A stretch of 64,000 bases of DNA from Pseudomonas chlororaphis subsp. piscium (GTDB lineage: Bacteria; Pseudomonadota; Gammaproteobacteria; Pseudomonadales; Pseudomonadaceae). Below the pieces are notes generated by a model. That model was not told the origin of the DNA. It saw nothing but the letters and a program-made list of their open reading frames with translations, and ran no database searches. A program made the position numbers and the translations under genes. The DNA lies in contig NZ_CP027707.1 of NCBI RefSeq assembly GCF_003850345.1, forward strand, positions 6,997,001 through 7,061,000. The letters are read 5' to 3'. This document shows, one piece after another, positions 1 to 8,812 of this stretch. Position 1 is the stretch's first letter; every line of letters begins with the position of its first letter.

Positions 1-801
1 CTGGACGATGCGCGCATCGCGCTCGGCGGCGGAACGGATTTGCGCCGCTTCGCGCTTGCCGATGGCCGTGCGCTCAGTGGCGATGGTTTCACGCTCGGCG
101 CGCATGCGATCGACGGTTGCGGTCAGGGTCACCGAGGGCAGGGTCAGGCGTTCCACGCCGACTTGCAGCACGCGCACGCCATAGGTGCTCAGCAACTGCT
201 GCTCGATCTGTTTACGCAACTGGGCTTCGAAGTCGGCGATACGCACCTTGCTCGCGTCGGTGTTCACCAGATTGGCCAGGTCGAAACTGCTGGCGGTGGT
301 TTCCAGGGCCGAGCCGACAAAGGTACGGATCTGTCGCGCCGCTTCGTCCGGCTGGTTCTGCACCGCGCGCATAAAGCGTTTCACGTTGTCCGGATCGCCC
401 TGCACCTGCCACGCCACATAGGCCTGGACGATGATGCGCAGGCCGTCGCGAGTACCGACATCCTGCAAACCGCTGGACGTGGTGCGCAGGCGCAGGTCCA
501 CCGGGATCGCCGCCTCGAACGGTGCCGGCCAGCGCCAGCCGAGGCCCGGCTCCAGCAGCACCCGCGCCGGGTTGCCGAAACGGGTGATCACCGTGGCCTC
601 GCCGGAACGCACTTGCACCAGGCTCGCCGCGGCGACGGCGAACAGCACCAGCAACAGCGCCCAGGCCATGCGCCGCCAGGGAAAGGGCCCCGCCTCTTCC
701 GGTGCGCCGTGGTGGTGATGGTGCCCGTGATGGTGATGGCCGCCATGGCCGTGATCGTGGCCGGCGTGATCCTGATGATCGTGGGAGTGGGACTGGCTCA
801 A
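1..801 (-). CDS. HflC-like SPFH/band-7 protein with His-rich N-terminus (3' end outside window)
   Basis: The frame runs off the left edge, so only the N-terminal ~267 residues are visible. It starts at TTG 801, sharing a TTGA overlap with the stop of the upstream HflK-like gene, with CAGGAG just before it, so the two are translationally coupled. Residues 2-35 are dominated by His, Asp and Gly (SHSHDHQDHAGHDHGHGG and a following HHHHGHHHHHG), a likely metal-binding tail. One membrane helix follows (MAWALLLVLFAVAAASLVQV), then a band-7/SPFH domain beginning VRSGEATVITRFG, with a Glu/Ala/Arg-rich coiled-coil start (RMRAERETIATERTAIGKRE). HflC/HflK proteins form membrane cages that modulate proteases; the His tail is not part of canonical HflC. 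A zinc role is inferred from the tail plus the Zur-box-like site upstream of the operon. Confidence 0.85.
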   Translation of the reverse strand, partial: MSQSHSHDHQDHAGHDHGHGGHHHHGHHHHHGAPEEAGPFPWRRMAWALLLVLFAVAAASLVQVRSGEATVITRFGNPARVLLEPGLGWRWPAPFEAAIPVDLRLRTTSSGLQDVGTRDGLRIIVQAYVAWQVQGDPDNVKRFMRAVQNQPDEAARQIRTFVGSALETTASSFDLANLVNTDASKVRIADFEAQLRKQIEQQLLSTYGVRVLQVGVERLTLPSVTLTATVDRMRAERETIATERTAIGKREAAQIRSAAERDARIVQ

Positions 802-2762
802 TGGACGGCTCCTGGCTGAGCGGTGTTACCCGGCACCGAAGGCTCGGTCGGCAAAGTGAATGTACGCAGGTCGAGGGTCGGCGCGCTGGCACCGCCCAGG
901 CGATGATCGAGCACCAGCAACTTGGCGTTGCGCAGACCCTGGCTCAGCTGGCTCAAATACTGCTCCAGCACGAACGTCTGGCCGGCACTGGCGTAGGCCT
1001 TTTGCTCGGCGCTGAAACGCAGGTCGGCCGCTTGCGCCGTGGCCTGTACTTCATGGGCCGTGGCCTGGGCCTGATCGCGAGCGATGCTGGCCTGCAACTG
1101 CGCCTGGTTGGTCTGTTCGCTGGCCGCGCCACGCTCGCGGGAAATCAGCGCCTGGGCGCCGATCTGTGCGGCCTGTACGCCGTGATAGGCATTGGCGGCG
1201 CCCGCTGGCGGGTGAATCGCCTCGACCACGGTGGCGAGAATCTCCACCCCGCTGTCGAGCTTCTCCAGGTCGGCCTGCACCGCGCGGCCGATATCCTCGG
1301 CCAGGTTGGTACGGTCTTCGCCCAACAGGCCATCGAGGGTGCGCGAGGCAAAGTCGTGGACCAGGATGCGGCTGGCGGTGCTGCGGATCAGCATTGGAAT
1401 GTCGGCGCTGTTGTAGGTCGCCGCCAACGCCGCCTGATCGCTCAGGCCGATGCGATAGACGAAGCGCACGTCCATGTTGACGATCTGGAAGCTCTGCTTG
1501 TCGGCACCGCCGCTGGCGATCACCTGGGACTTGTCGTTCACATGGCTGGCGTCCCATAAGCGGTTGGCCACCAGCGGTGGCGGCCCTTCGGCGGGCGCCG
1601 GTTCGACCACGGTGGGTGCCTCGCCGACGCTGGTGGCCAGTTCATGCACCACACCGTTCTCGACACTCAGCACCCGGCCCAGCGGCCATGGCAGACCCGC
1701 GTGCAAACCCGGACCAAAGACCGCCACCGGCTTGCCGAAACGTTCGTAGATGCCTCGCCCCTGCAACGGCACTTCGTGCAGGCCGGTAAGCAGCCAGCCC
1801 ACCCCGAGCACCACCAGCAGCACCGGCAGGAACGCCCGACGCATATAAGTGAAGGCCCAGATCTGCCGCAGATCGATGCCGAAGCGGTTGTGCAGCTCGT
1901 GCTGCAAGGCCAGCAAAGGCTGCGGCGGCCAGCGCAACAGGTCGGCGACCACGCTGTGGGCCAGCATGCGCGGCTCCAACTGCTCGCGACGCGGGCTGAA
2001 CAACGACAGCACCGCACGCAGCAGGAACTCCAGGGCCACCAGCGCCGGCAAGACACCGATCAGCACGCCCAGGCGCACCGGCCAGAGCGCCGTATCGCTG
2101 CTGAACAACAGGCACAGCGCCGCCAGCACCAGGCAGATGATCGCCACTCGCGCCAACTGCGCCAGCGCCGCGGCTTCCGGCCATTCGCCGGGGTGTTCCT
2201 GGCTCAGTTGGCGCTCGAACACCAGCAAGCCGAAGGCCAGCAACAGCGCCAGCACCGCGCCGACATTGCCCGCCAGGCCCAGGGCTGCGGCGGGCAAGCT
2301 CAAGTTCCACGCCTGCTCGATCACCACCAGCACCAGCAAGGCCCAGCCGGCGAGCCACAAGGTTGGCGCGCCGATCTGCGCCAGCAACCCGGACCAACGC
2401 TGGCTGATGCCATCCAGCAGCCGTTCGTACCAGCCGTCATCGGGCAGCGGCTCATCGACAACCGGCGGGCTCGGCGCAGCCTCTGGCGTCCGCAGCACAC
2501 TCGCGCGCCAGGCACTGACCCAGCCCGCCGCCTGCAGGCCGCCGACCAGCACCAGCAAAGCCGCGGCCAGATTGACCAGCAACGCCGGCCACAAGGATTG
2601 CGGGGCAAACAGCTCGACGAAAAACGCCAACACCAGCCCCACCCCGGCCAGCCCCGCCAGCCCGATGCCCCAACGCTTCAGACGGCGTTCGTGAAAGGCC
2701 GCCCGCTGAAACCTCGGCAAGGCTTCGACCCCCGCCCCTTCAGTCTCAAGATCGACTTGCAT
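798..2762 (-). CDS. HflK-like SPFH protein with long multi-spanning N-terminal membrane domain
   Basis: A 654-residue protein, much longer than E. coli HflK (about 420). I chose ATG 2762 (MQVDLETEGAG) over the longer frame to 2834 because the extra residues look non-coding and overlap a candidate operator. The first ~320 residues contain several hydrophobic segments (for example GIGLAGLAGVGLVLAFFVEL and LWLAGWALLVLVVIEQAW). A band-7/SPFH domain follows (GIYERFGKPVAVFGPGLHAG), then an Ala/Gln/Glu-rich coiled coil (SIARDQAQATAHEVQATAQA). It probably pairs with the coupled HflC-like protein in an inner-membrane complex. Extended HflK-like proteins of this type are, from memory, found in Pseudomonas near CobW/zinc genes; that link is recollection, not shown here. 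Confidence 0.85.
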   Translation of the reverse strand: MQVDLETEGAGVEALPRFQRAAFHERRLKRWGIGLAGLAGVGLVLAFFVELFAPQSLWPALLVNLAAALLVLVGGLQAAGWVSAWRASVLRTPEAAPSPPVVDEPLPDDGWYERLLDGISQRWSGLLAQIGAPTLWLAGWALLVLVVIEQAWNLSLPAAALGLAGNVGAVLALLLAFGLLVFERQLSQEHPGEWPEAAALAQLARVAIICLVLAALCLLFSSDTALWPVRLGVLIGVLPALVALEFLLRAVLSLFSPRREQLEPRMLAHSVVADLLRWPPQPLLALQHELHNRFGIDLRQIWAFTYMRRAFLPVLLVVLGVGWLLTGLHEVPLQGRGIYERFGKPVAVFGPGLHAGLPWPLGRVLSVENGVVHELATSVGEAPTVVEPAPAEGPPPLVANRLWDASHVNDKSQVIASGGADKQSFQIVNMDVRFVYRIGLSDQAALAATYNSADIPMLIRSTASRILVHDFASRTLDGLLGEDRTNLAEDIGRAVQADLEKLDSGVEILATVVEAIHPPAGAANAYHGVQAAQIGAQALISRERGAASEQTNQAQLQASIARDQAQATAHEVQATAQAADLRFSAEQKAYASAGQTFVLEQYLSQLSQGLRNAKLLVLDHRLGGASAPTLDLRTFTLPTEPSVPGNTAQPGAVH

Positions 2763-2837
2763 ACCACCCCAACGCTGGTCGTTAACCCATTCCGGCCTGT
2801 GGATAACTCTCCTGCAAGCCGCCATACATGTCACAAG

Positions 2838-2854
2838 TCGTTACGATATAACGA
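2838..2854. promoter_or_regulatory. Palindromic operator resembling a Zur box
   Basis: The 17-base perfect dyad TCGTTACGATATAACGA (6-base arms, 5-base spacer) lies 76 bases upstream of the HflK-like start. Its inner 13-mer GTTACGATATAAC matches the gamma-proteobacterial Zur consensus GTTATANTATAAC (recalled) at all positions except two. Operator position and the His-rich product of the operon fit zinc-responsive repression. The same 240-base gap also precedes the divergent lipid operon, so regulation of that side cannot be excluded. Confidence 0.5.
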
Positions 2855-3002
2855 TAGTAGTGAAATTTTCGTCGCTTACCTATGCCTTTATTTGCCATGG
2901 GTGCGTCACAAAGCCAGGGAAAACCGCTGCTGCGCTGATGCCAGCCCGCGAGATCTGTGGCCATAATCCGTGGCCCACTTTGTGACAAGGAAACGTCCAG
3001 CC

Positions 3003-3668
3003 ATGCTCTCCATCTACCAGCTCAAACCGCGCTTCCAGAACCTGCTGCGGCCGTGGGTCCAGCGCCTGTACGACAACGGCACCACGGCCAACCAGATCAC
3101 CGTGCTGGCGGGAGTGATTTCCGTGCTGGTGGGCGCGCTGATCGGCAGTTTCGCCAACCACCTCTGGCTGTTCATCCTGATCCCGCTGTGGATGATCCTG
3201 CGCATGGCGCTGAACGCCGTCGACGGCATGCTGGCCCGGGAATTCGGCCAGCAATCGCGCCTGGGCGCCTACCTCAACGAATTGTGCGACGTGATTGCCG
3301 ACAGCGCGCTGATCCTGCCTTTCGCGCTGATTGCCGGCGTCAGCCTGCCGCTGGTCCTGCTGGTGACGCTGCTGGCGCTGTTCAGCGAATACGCCGGCGT
3401 GCTCGGGCCGATGATCGGCGCCTCGCGCCGCTACGACGGCCCCATGGGCAAGAGCGACCGGGCGTTCGTGCTCGGCGTGCTGGCCACCGGTATCGCCCTG
3501 GGCTGGCTCAGCGCCGCCTGGATCAATGGCGTGCTGGCGCTGGTCGCCGCGTTGTTGGTCTACACCTTGATCAACCGGGTTCGCCAGGGCCTGCTCGAAG
3601 CGCGACAGCAAGACGTGCCGCAACAAGAAGCACAACAAGAAGTGCAGCAAAACGCCCCCTCAGAATAA
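3003..3668 (+). CDS. CDP-alcohol phosphatidyltransferase family protein (YnbA-like)
   Basis: A 221-residue integral membrane protein starting at ATG 3003 behind AAGGA. The CDP-alcohol phosphotransferase signature is clear: DGMLAR, eight residues, then G-AYL-N-ELC-D-VIA-D. The usual first Asp after the Gly is Asn here, as I recall for the YnbA-type subgroup. Such enzymes displace CMP from CDP-diacylglycerol (or a related CDP-alcohol) to make phospholipids or polar lipids. The C-terminus is a Gln/Glu-rich tail. It opens a plus-strand operon in which the next gene starts 10 bases later. The acceptor alcohol cannot be read from the sequence. Confidence 0.9.
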   Translation: MLSIYQLKPRFQNLLRPWVQRLYDNGTTANQITVLAGVISVLVGALIGSFANHLWLFILIPLWMILRMALNAVDGMLAREFGQQSRLGAYLNELCDVIADSALILPFALIAGVSLPLVLLVTLLALFSEYAGVLGPMIGASRRYDGPMGKSDRAFVLGVLATGIALGWLSAAWINGVLALVAALLVYTLINRVRQGLLEARQQDVPQQEAQQEVQQNAPSE

Positions 3669-3678
3669 GGAAGTTGCC

Positions 3679-5436
3679 ATGCGCGAAGCTCTCCACCAGA
3701 CCTTCACCACCCACGACGGCGTCGAGCTGTTCTACCGCCACTGGCCAGCCACCGCCGCCCCTTCGGACGGCCCGCGCCAGGCCGTACTGCTGTTCCACCG
3801 CGGCCACGAGCACTCCGCGCGCATCGCCCACCTGGTGGACGAACTGGACCTGCCGGCCTTCGATTTCTTCGCCTGGGACGCCCGCGGCCACGGCCAGTCG
3901 CCCGGCGCCCGGGGCGACAGCCCGAGCTTCGCCACCAGCGTGCGCGACGTGCAGACCTTCTGCGATCACCTGCGGGCCAGCCACGGCATCGACGAAGAAC
4001 ACATGGCCGTGGTGGCCCAGAGCGTCGGCGCGGTGATCGCGTCCACCTGGGTCCACGACTACGCGCCGCGCATCCGCGCCCTGGTGCTGGCGTCGCCGGC
4101 GTTCAAGGTCAAGCTCTACGTGCCTTTCGCCCGCCCGGGCCTGGCGCTGCTGCGGCGTTTTCGCGGCAACTTTTTCGTCAACAGCTACGTCAAGGCACGC
4201 TTCCTCAGCCACGACCCGGCGCGGGTGGCCTCCTATGACAGCGACCCGCTGATCACCAAGGCGATCTCGGTGAACGTTCTGCTCGGCCTCTACGAAGCCG
4301 CCGAACGGGTGGTCGCCGACGCCCAGGCGATCCAGGTGCCGACCCAGCTGTTGATCTCCGGCGCCGACTTCGTCGTCCATCGCCAACCTCAGGAGCAGTT
4401 CTTCGAACGCCTGGGCAGCCTGCACAAGGAAAAACACATCCTGCCGGGCTTCTTCCACGACACCCTCGGCGAGAAGGCCCGGGCCCCGGCCGTCGCCAGC
4501 GTCCGGCGCTTCATCCTGCAGAACTTCGCGCGGCCGCTGAACCGCCCTTCCCTGCTCGACGCCGACCGCCTGGGCCTGACCTGCGCCGAATCCGAGGCAC
4601 TGGCGGCGCCCCTGCCACGCAATTCCCTGCGCGACCTCTACTGGCGCATGACCCGCGCCAGCATGCGCCTGGGCAGCCAGCTCTCGGCCGGGGTCAAGCT
4701 GGGTTTCGACACCGGTTTCGACTCCGGCAGCACCCTGGACTACGTGTACCGCAACCAAGCGACCGGCACTTCGGCCCTGGGCCGGATGATCGACCGCAAC
4801 TACCTGGACTCCATCGGCTGGCGCGGCATTCGCCAACGCAAGCTGCATGTGGAAGAACTGCTGCGCCTGGCCATGGAGAAATTGCGCGCCCAGCAGCGCG
4901 AAGTGCGCATCGTCGACATCGCCGCCGGCCACGGGCGCTACATTCTCGAAGCCTTGCAGGGCGTCAGCCCGCTGCCGGAGTCGATCCTGCTGCGCGACTA
5001 CAGCGATATCAACGTGCGCGACGGCAGCGCGCTGATCGCCGAGAAAGGCCTGGGCCAGATCGCCCGCTTCGTCAAAGCCGACGCCTTCGACCGCAACGAC
5101 CTCGCGGCCCTGGAGCCCAAGCCGACCCTGGCGGTGGTGTCCGGCCTGTACGAACTGTTCGCCGACAACCAGATGGTCAGCGACTCCCTGGCGGGCCTGG
5201 CCGCCGCCGTGGAGCCTGGCGGCTATCTGGTCTACACCGGGCAGCCGTGGCATCCGCAGCTGGAGCTGATCGCCCGCGCCCTGACCAGCCACCGCGCGGG
5301 TCAGGCCTGGGTCATGCGCCGCCGGACCCAGGCCGAGATGGACCAACTGGTGGAGGCCGCGGGGTTCCGCCGGATCACCCTGCGCGTCGATCAGTGGGGC
5401 ATTTTCAGCGTGTCGCTGGCGCAGCGGGTGCAATGA
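3679..5436 (+). CDS. Alpha/beta-hydrolase fused to SAM methyltransferase domain (YnbC-like)
   Basis: A 585-residue two-domain protein; ATG 3679 is preceded by AAGGAAG. Residues ~1-290 are an alpha/beta hydrolase of the monoacylglycerol-lipase/lysophospholipase type, with nucleophile motif AQSVG (Ser115; the usual first Gly is Ala), Asp230 in SGADFVV and His260 in GFFHDT as the likely triad. Residues ~330-585 are class I methyltransferase-like, with motif I VDIAAGHGRY from about residue 412. The same fusion occurs in E. coli YnbC. The stop overlaps the next start (ATGA), indicating coupling to the phosphatase gene. A role in remodelling or deacylating an unusual lipid is inferred from the neighbours only. 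Confidence 0.88.
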   Translation: MREALHQTFTTHDGVELFYRHWPATAAPSDGPRQAVLLFHRGHEHSARIAHLVDELDLPAFDFFAWDARGHGQSPGARGDSPSFATSVRDVQTFCDHLRASHGIDEEHMAVVAQSVGAVIASTWVHDYAPRIRALVLASPAFKVKLYVPFARPGLALLRRFRGNFFVNSYVKARFLSHDPARVASYDSDPLITKAISVNVLLGLYEAAERVVADAQAIQVPTQLLISGADFVVHRQPQEQFFERLGSLHKEKHILPGFFHDTLGEKARAPAVASVRRFILQNFARPLNRPSLLDADRLGLTCAESEALAAPLPRNSLRDLYWRMTRASMRLGSQLSAGVKLGFDTGFDSGSTLDYVYRNQATGTSALGRMIDRNYLDSIGWRGIRQRKLHVEELLRLAMEKLRAQQREVRIVDIAAGHGRYILEALQGVSPLPESILLRDYSDINVRDGSALIAEKGLGQIARFVKADAFDRNDLAALEPKPTLAVVSGLYELFADNQMVSDSLAGLAAAVEPGGYLVYTGQPWHPQLELIARALTSHRAGQAWVMRRRTQAEMDQLVEAAGFRRITLRVDQWGIFSVSLAQRVQ

Positions 5437-6779
5437 TGACTGCCGCCGCGACATACACTCGCGAGCCCGGCCTGCTGAAACCCGCGGTGCTCTGGCTGTT
5501 GCTGCTGGCGCCGCTGTTTTTCGGCACCTATGGCTTCGCCACCTGGGTCACTTCGCAGCGGGCCGAGGTCGGCAGCCTGGTGTTCGACTGGGAACAGCAG
5601 ATGCCGTTCTGGGCCTGGAGCATCGTGCCCTACTGGTCGATCGACCTGCTGTACGGCTTTTCCCTGCTGCTGCCCACCAGCCGCGAAGAACTCAAGCGCC
5701 ATGCCTTGCGCCTGCTGACCGCGCAAGTCATCGCCGTCAGCTGCTTTCTACTCTGGCCGTTGCGCTTCACCTTCCAGCGGCCGGAGCTGGATGGCCTGTT
5801 CGGCTGGCTGTTCGACGTGCTGGCCGGCTTCGACAAGCCGTTCAACCAGGCGCCGTCGCTGCACATCGCGCTGCTGGTGGTGTTGTGGGTCTGCTACGCG
5901 CGGCATGTCCAGGGTATCTGGCGCTGGTTGGTGCACGGCTGGTTCGCGCTGATCGGCGTGTCGGTGCTGACCACTTATCAACACCACTTTATCGACCTGC
6001 CCACAGGCGCCCTGGCCGGCTGGCTGTGTGTCTGGCTGTGGCCGCTGGACCGCCCCGGCCTGTTGCAGAACCTGCGCCTGGCCCGCGATCGCCAGCGCTG
6101 GCGCCTGGCGTTGTTCTATGCCCTGGGCGCCGCGGCGCTTGCCGTCCCGGCCTTGGCCTTCGTCGGTGCCTGGCTGTGGTTGCTGTGGCCGGCGGTGGCG
6201 CTGCTGCTGGTGGCGCTGAACTACGGGTTGTTCGACGCCAAGGGGTTCCAGAAAGGCGCGGACGGCCGCCTTAGCAACGCCACGCACTGGCTACTGGCTC
6301 CTTACCTGGCGGCGGCCTGGCTCAACTCCCGGCTGTGGACACGCAAGCATCCACAGCCCGACGAGGTTGTGGATAACGTCTGGCTGGGGCGCATTCCGAC
6401 CCCGGGCGAGTTGCAGGACAGCCCGTTCAGCGCGGTGGTCGACCTGTGCGCCGAGCTGCCGGTGGACGGCCGCCACCTGGCCTATCGCTGTGTGCCGGTG
6501 CTCGACCTGACCGCCCCCACCACCGAGCAATGCCGCGAGGCCGCGCAAGCCATCGAAAGCCTGCGCGAGCACGCGCCGCTGCTGGTCTGCTGCGCCCTGG
6601 GCTATTCGCGCAGCGCCACCGCCGTGGCCGCCTGGCTGTTGCACACAGGCCGCGCCGCCAGCGTCGATGCGGCCATCGTGCAGATCCGCCGCGCGCGCCC
6701 GCAGATCGTCCTGCAACCCGCACACCGCCGGGCTCTGGAGCCTTTATCCACAGCCCAGGGGAAGGTGCATGGCCACTGA
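5433..6779 (+). CDS. PAP2-like phosphatase fused to dual-specificity phosphatase (YnbD-like)
   Basis: The start is ATG 5433, four-base overlap with the upstream stop, giving 448 residues. The N-terminal ~330 residues are a multi-spanning PAP2-like domain with PSLH (KPFNQAPSLHIA) and the later motif TTYQHHFIDLPTG supplying the conserved His and Asp. After further helices, the C-terminal ~110 residues form a cysteine phosphatase domain with the Cx5R loop CALGYSR near residues 387-393. The architecture matches E. coli YnbD. Likely substrates are phosphatidyl-phosphate or lipid diphosphate intermediates made in this operon; this is inference. Confidence 0.88.
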   Translation: MMTAAATYTREPGLLKPAVLWLLLLAPLFFGTYGFATWVTSQRAEVGSLVFDWEQQMPFWAWSIVPYWSIDLLYGFSLLLPTSREELKRHALRLLTAQVIAVSCFLLWPLRFTFQRPELDGLFGWLFDVLAGFDKPFNQAPSLHIALLVVLWVCYARHVQGIWRWLVHGWFALIGVSVLTTYQHHFIDLPTGALAGWLCVWLWPLDRPGLLQNLRLARDRQRWRLALFYALGAAALAVPALAFVGAWLWLLWPAVALLLVALNYGLFDAKGFQKGADGRLSNATHWLLAPYLAAAWLNSRLWTRKHPQPDEVVDNVWLGRIPTPGELQDSPFSAVVDLCAELPVDGRHLAYRCVPVLDLTAPTTEQCREAAQAIESLREHAPLLVCCALGYSRSATAVAAWLLHTGRAASVDAAIVQIRRARPQIVLQPAHRRALEPLSTAQGKVHGH

Positions 6780-7224
6780 TATGGAACTGCACGCGGTAGC
6801 AAGCCTGTTGCGCCGCGGGCATTCGCTGGACCTGTTATCCACAGGCCTGAGCCTGCTTGGCGCCCTGCTCGGCCTCGGCCAGTGGCTGCTCGGCGTGTCC
6901 GCCCCCTGGGCCATCGCCCTGAGCGTTGCCCTGCTGGTCCTGGGATTGCTGCAAAAGTACTGGGCGCTGCGGGTGGCCTTCGATGCCGAGCTGTTCCAAC
7001 GGGTGGCGGACAGCCCACTGCCCCTGGCCGAACGCAGCGCCGCCCTGGACCAGGCGCTGAGCGCCCTCGGCCTGCAACCGGCGAACGCCGGCGGCCGCCC
7101 GTGGCAGCAACGCAGCCGCGGCGCCCTCGACCTGTTGCGTCGCCAGGCCTGGCTGCTGGCGGCACAAGTACTGCTGACACTGGGCTTCATCCTGGCCAGC
7201 CCCTGGCTGGCCATCGCCGGATAA
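6769..7224 (+). CDS. Small inner-membrane protein of the lipid operon, unknown function
   Basis: ATG 6769 follows GGGGAAGG at close spacing and gives 151 residues (MATDMELHAVASLL); ATG 6781 is a weaker alternative. The frame overlaps the preceding gene by 11 bases. Two adjacent hydrophobic segments lie at about residues 24-63 (LLSTGLSLLGALLGLGQWLL and ALSVALLVLGLLQ), and a third is at the C-terminus (LLAAQVLLTLGFILASPWLA). I recognise no catalytic motif. Position between the phosphatase and acyltransferase genes suggests an accessory membrane subunit of the same pathway. It has no counterpart in the four-gene E. coli operon as I recall it. Confidence 0.75.
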   Translation: MATDMELHAVASLLRRGHSLDLLSTGLSLLGALLGLGQWLLGVSAPWAIALSVALLVLGLLQKYWALRVAFDAELFQRVADSPLPLAERSAALDQALSALGLQPANAGGRPWQQRSRGALDLLRRQAWLLAAQVLLTLGFILASPWLAIAG

Positions 7225-7233
7225 GGAATTCTC

Positions 7234-7857
7234 ATGCTCGAACCCCTGGTCGCTACCCTCATCACCTCCGCCGCCCGCACCATCACCGGGGCGCGCAGCC
7301 TGTGGCTCGGTTGCGGGCCGCAGGCGGTGCAACGCATCTACTTCGCCAACCACAGCAGCCACGGCGACTTCGTGCTGCTCTGGGCCTCGCTGCCGCCCGC
7401 GCTGCGCAAGGTGACGCGGCCGGTGGCCGGCGCCGATTACTGGCAAACCCGCCCGCTGCGCCGCTACATCATCAACCGCGTGTTCAACGGCGTACTGATC
7501 GATCGCGAGCGCAAGGAGCCTGTGGATAACCCCTTGCAGCCGATGCTCGACGCCCTGGCCAGCGGCGATTCGCTGATCATCTTCCCCGAAGGCACGCGCA
7601 ACCTGGAGGAGGAAGGCCTGCTGCCGTTCAAGAGCGGTATCTACCACCTGGCGAAAAGTTACCCACAGGCCCAGGTGATTCCGGTGTGGATCGCCAACCT
7701 CAACCGCGTGATGCCCAAGGGCCGTTTCCTGCCCCTGCCGCTGTTGTGCACCACCAGCTTCGGCGCGCCGCTGTCCCTCGAAGACGGCGAAAGCAAAGAG
7801 CAATTCCTCGAACGCAGCCGCGCAGCGCTGCTGGCCATGGCCCCGGAGCATTCTTGA
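7234..7857 (+). CDS. PlsC-family 1-acyl-sn-glycerol-3-phosphate acyltransferase-like protein
   Basis: A 207-residue protein with ATG 7234 behind AAGGAA. It carries the lysophosphatidic acid acyltransferase blocks: NHSSHGD (His40 and Asp45, the HX4D catalytic pair) and FPEGTRN (residues 117-123), the substrate phosphate-binding motif. There is little hydrophobic sequence apart from the N-terminal region, so it is probably membrane-peripheral. The product would be phosphatidic acid or an analogue, the substrate for the CdsA-like enzyme encoded next, whose start is one base after this stop. It is too divergent in context to be the housekeeping plsC. Confidence 0.9.
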   Translation: MLEPLVATLITSAARTITGARSLWLGCGPQAVQRIYFANHSSHGDFVLLWASLPPALRKVTRPVAGADYWQTRPLRRYIINRVFNGVLIDRERKEPVDNPLQPMLDALASGDSLIIFPEGTRNLEEEGLLPFKSGIYHLAKSYPQAQVIPVWIANLNRVMPKGRFLPLPLLCTTSFGAPLSLEDGESKEQFLERSRAALLAMAPEHS

Positions 7858-7858
7858 G

Positions 7859-8791
7859 ATGGATAGGCAAACCCTGATGTTGTTCGGCGGGATCGGCGCG
7901 GTACTGGTGCTGGCCTCGCTGATCGGTTTTCTGCTCAAGCTGCGCACCCGTGGCGCGCCGAGCTCGGTGATCGACAACCTCAACGCACGCATCAACGCCT
8001 GGTGGGTGATGGTGCTGGTGATCGGCATCGCCTTCTGGCTCGGCACCAGCGCGGTGATCCTGCTGTTCTACGCGGTGTCCTTCTACGCCCTGCGCGAGTT
8101 CCTGACCCTGATGCCGACCCGGCGCAGCGACTACCCGGCGCTGGTGGCGGCGTTCTACCTGGCCCTGCCCCTGCAATACCTGCTGATCTACTTCGACTGG
8201 TACGGGCTGTTCTCGATCTTCATCCCGGTCTATGTGTTCCTGCTGCTGCCGATCCTGGCGTCCCTGGGGGGCGACAGCACGCATTTCCTCGAGCGCGCGT
8301 CCAAGGTCCAGTGGGGGCTGATGATCGCGGTGTTCTGCGTGTCGTTCGTGCCGGCACTGCTGACCCTGGATATCGCCGGCTACGAAGGGCGCAACCTGCT
8401 GCTGATCGCCTACCTGGTGATCGTGGTGCAGATGTCTGACGTGTTGCAGTACGTCTGTGGAAAACTCTTCGGCAAACGCAAGATCGCCCCGCGGCTGTCG
8501 CCGTCCAAGACCGTGGAAGGTTTTGTCGGCGGCATCCTGCTGGCCTCGCTGATCGGCGGCGCGCTGTGGTGGATCACCCCGTTCACTATCTGGCAGTCGT
8601 TCCTGATCGCCCTGCTGATCAACCTGCTGGGCTTTGCTGGCGGCATCGTCATGTCGGCGATCAAGCGCGACCGCGGGGTGAAGGACTGGGGCCACATGAT
8701 CGAAGGCCACGGCGGCATGCTCGACCGCCTGGACTCGGTGTGTTTCGCCGCGCCGATCTTCTTCCACCTCGTACGCTACTGGTGGACCTGA
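7859..8791 (+). CDS. Phosphatidate cytidylyltransferase family protein (CdsA/YnbB-like)
   Basis: A 310-residue polytopic membrane protein that makes CDP-diacylglycerol (or an analogue) from CTP and phosphatidate. The family signature is at the C-terminus, about residues 266-292: SAIKRDRGVKDWGHMIEGHG followed by GMLDR. Multiple hydrophobic helices precede it. The start at 7859 is one base after the preceding stop, so the gene is coupled to the acyltransferase gene. With PlsC-like, CdsA-like and CDP-alcohol transferase genes together, the operon encodes a self-contained route from lysophosphatidate to a phospholipid, separate from the housekeeping genes. From memory, E. coli YnbB can substitute for CdsA and affects the glycolipid MPIase. 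Confidence 0.92.
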   Translation: MDRQTLMLFGGIGAVLVLASLIGFLLKLRTRGAPSSVIDNLNARINAWWVMVLVIGIAFWLGTSAVILLFYAVSFYALREFLTLMPTRRSDYPALVAAFYLALPLQYLLIYFDWYGLFSIFIPVYVFLLLPILASLGGDSTHFLERASKVQWGLMIAVFCVSFVPALLTLDIAGYEGRNLLLIAYLVIVVQMSDVLQYVCGKLFGKRKIAPRLSPSKTVEGFVGGILLASLIGGALWWITPFTIWQSFLIALLINLLGFAGGIVMSAIKRDRGVKDWGHMIEGHGGMLDRLDSVCFAAPIFFHLVRYWWT

Positions 8792-8812
8792 ACACCCCGC
8801 CCCCTCTTCTTC

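Noticed and set aside
3571..5454. 627-codon open frame opposite the YnbC-like gene
   Set aside because: The plus-strand frame has clear hydrolase and methyltransferase motifs and coupling to both neighbours; the minus frame has none.
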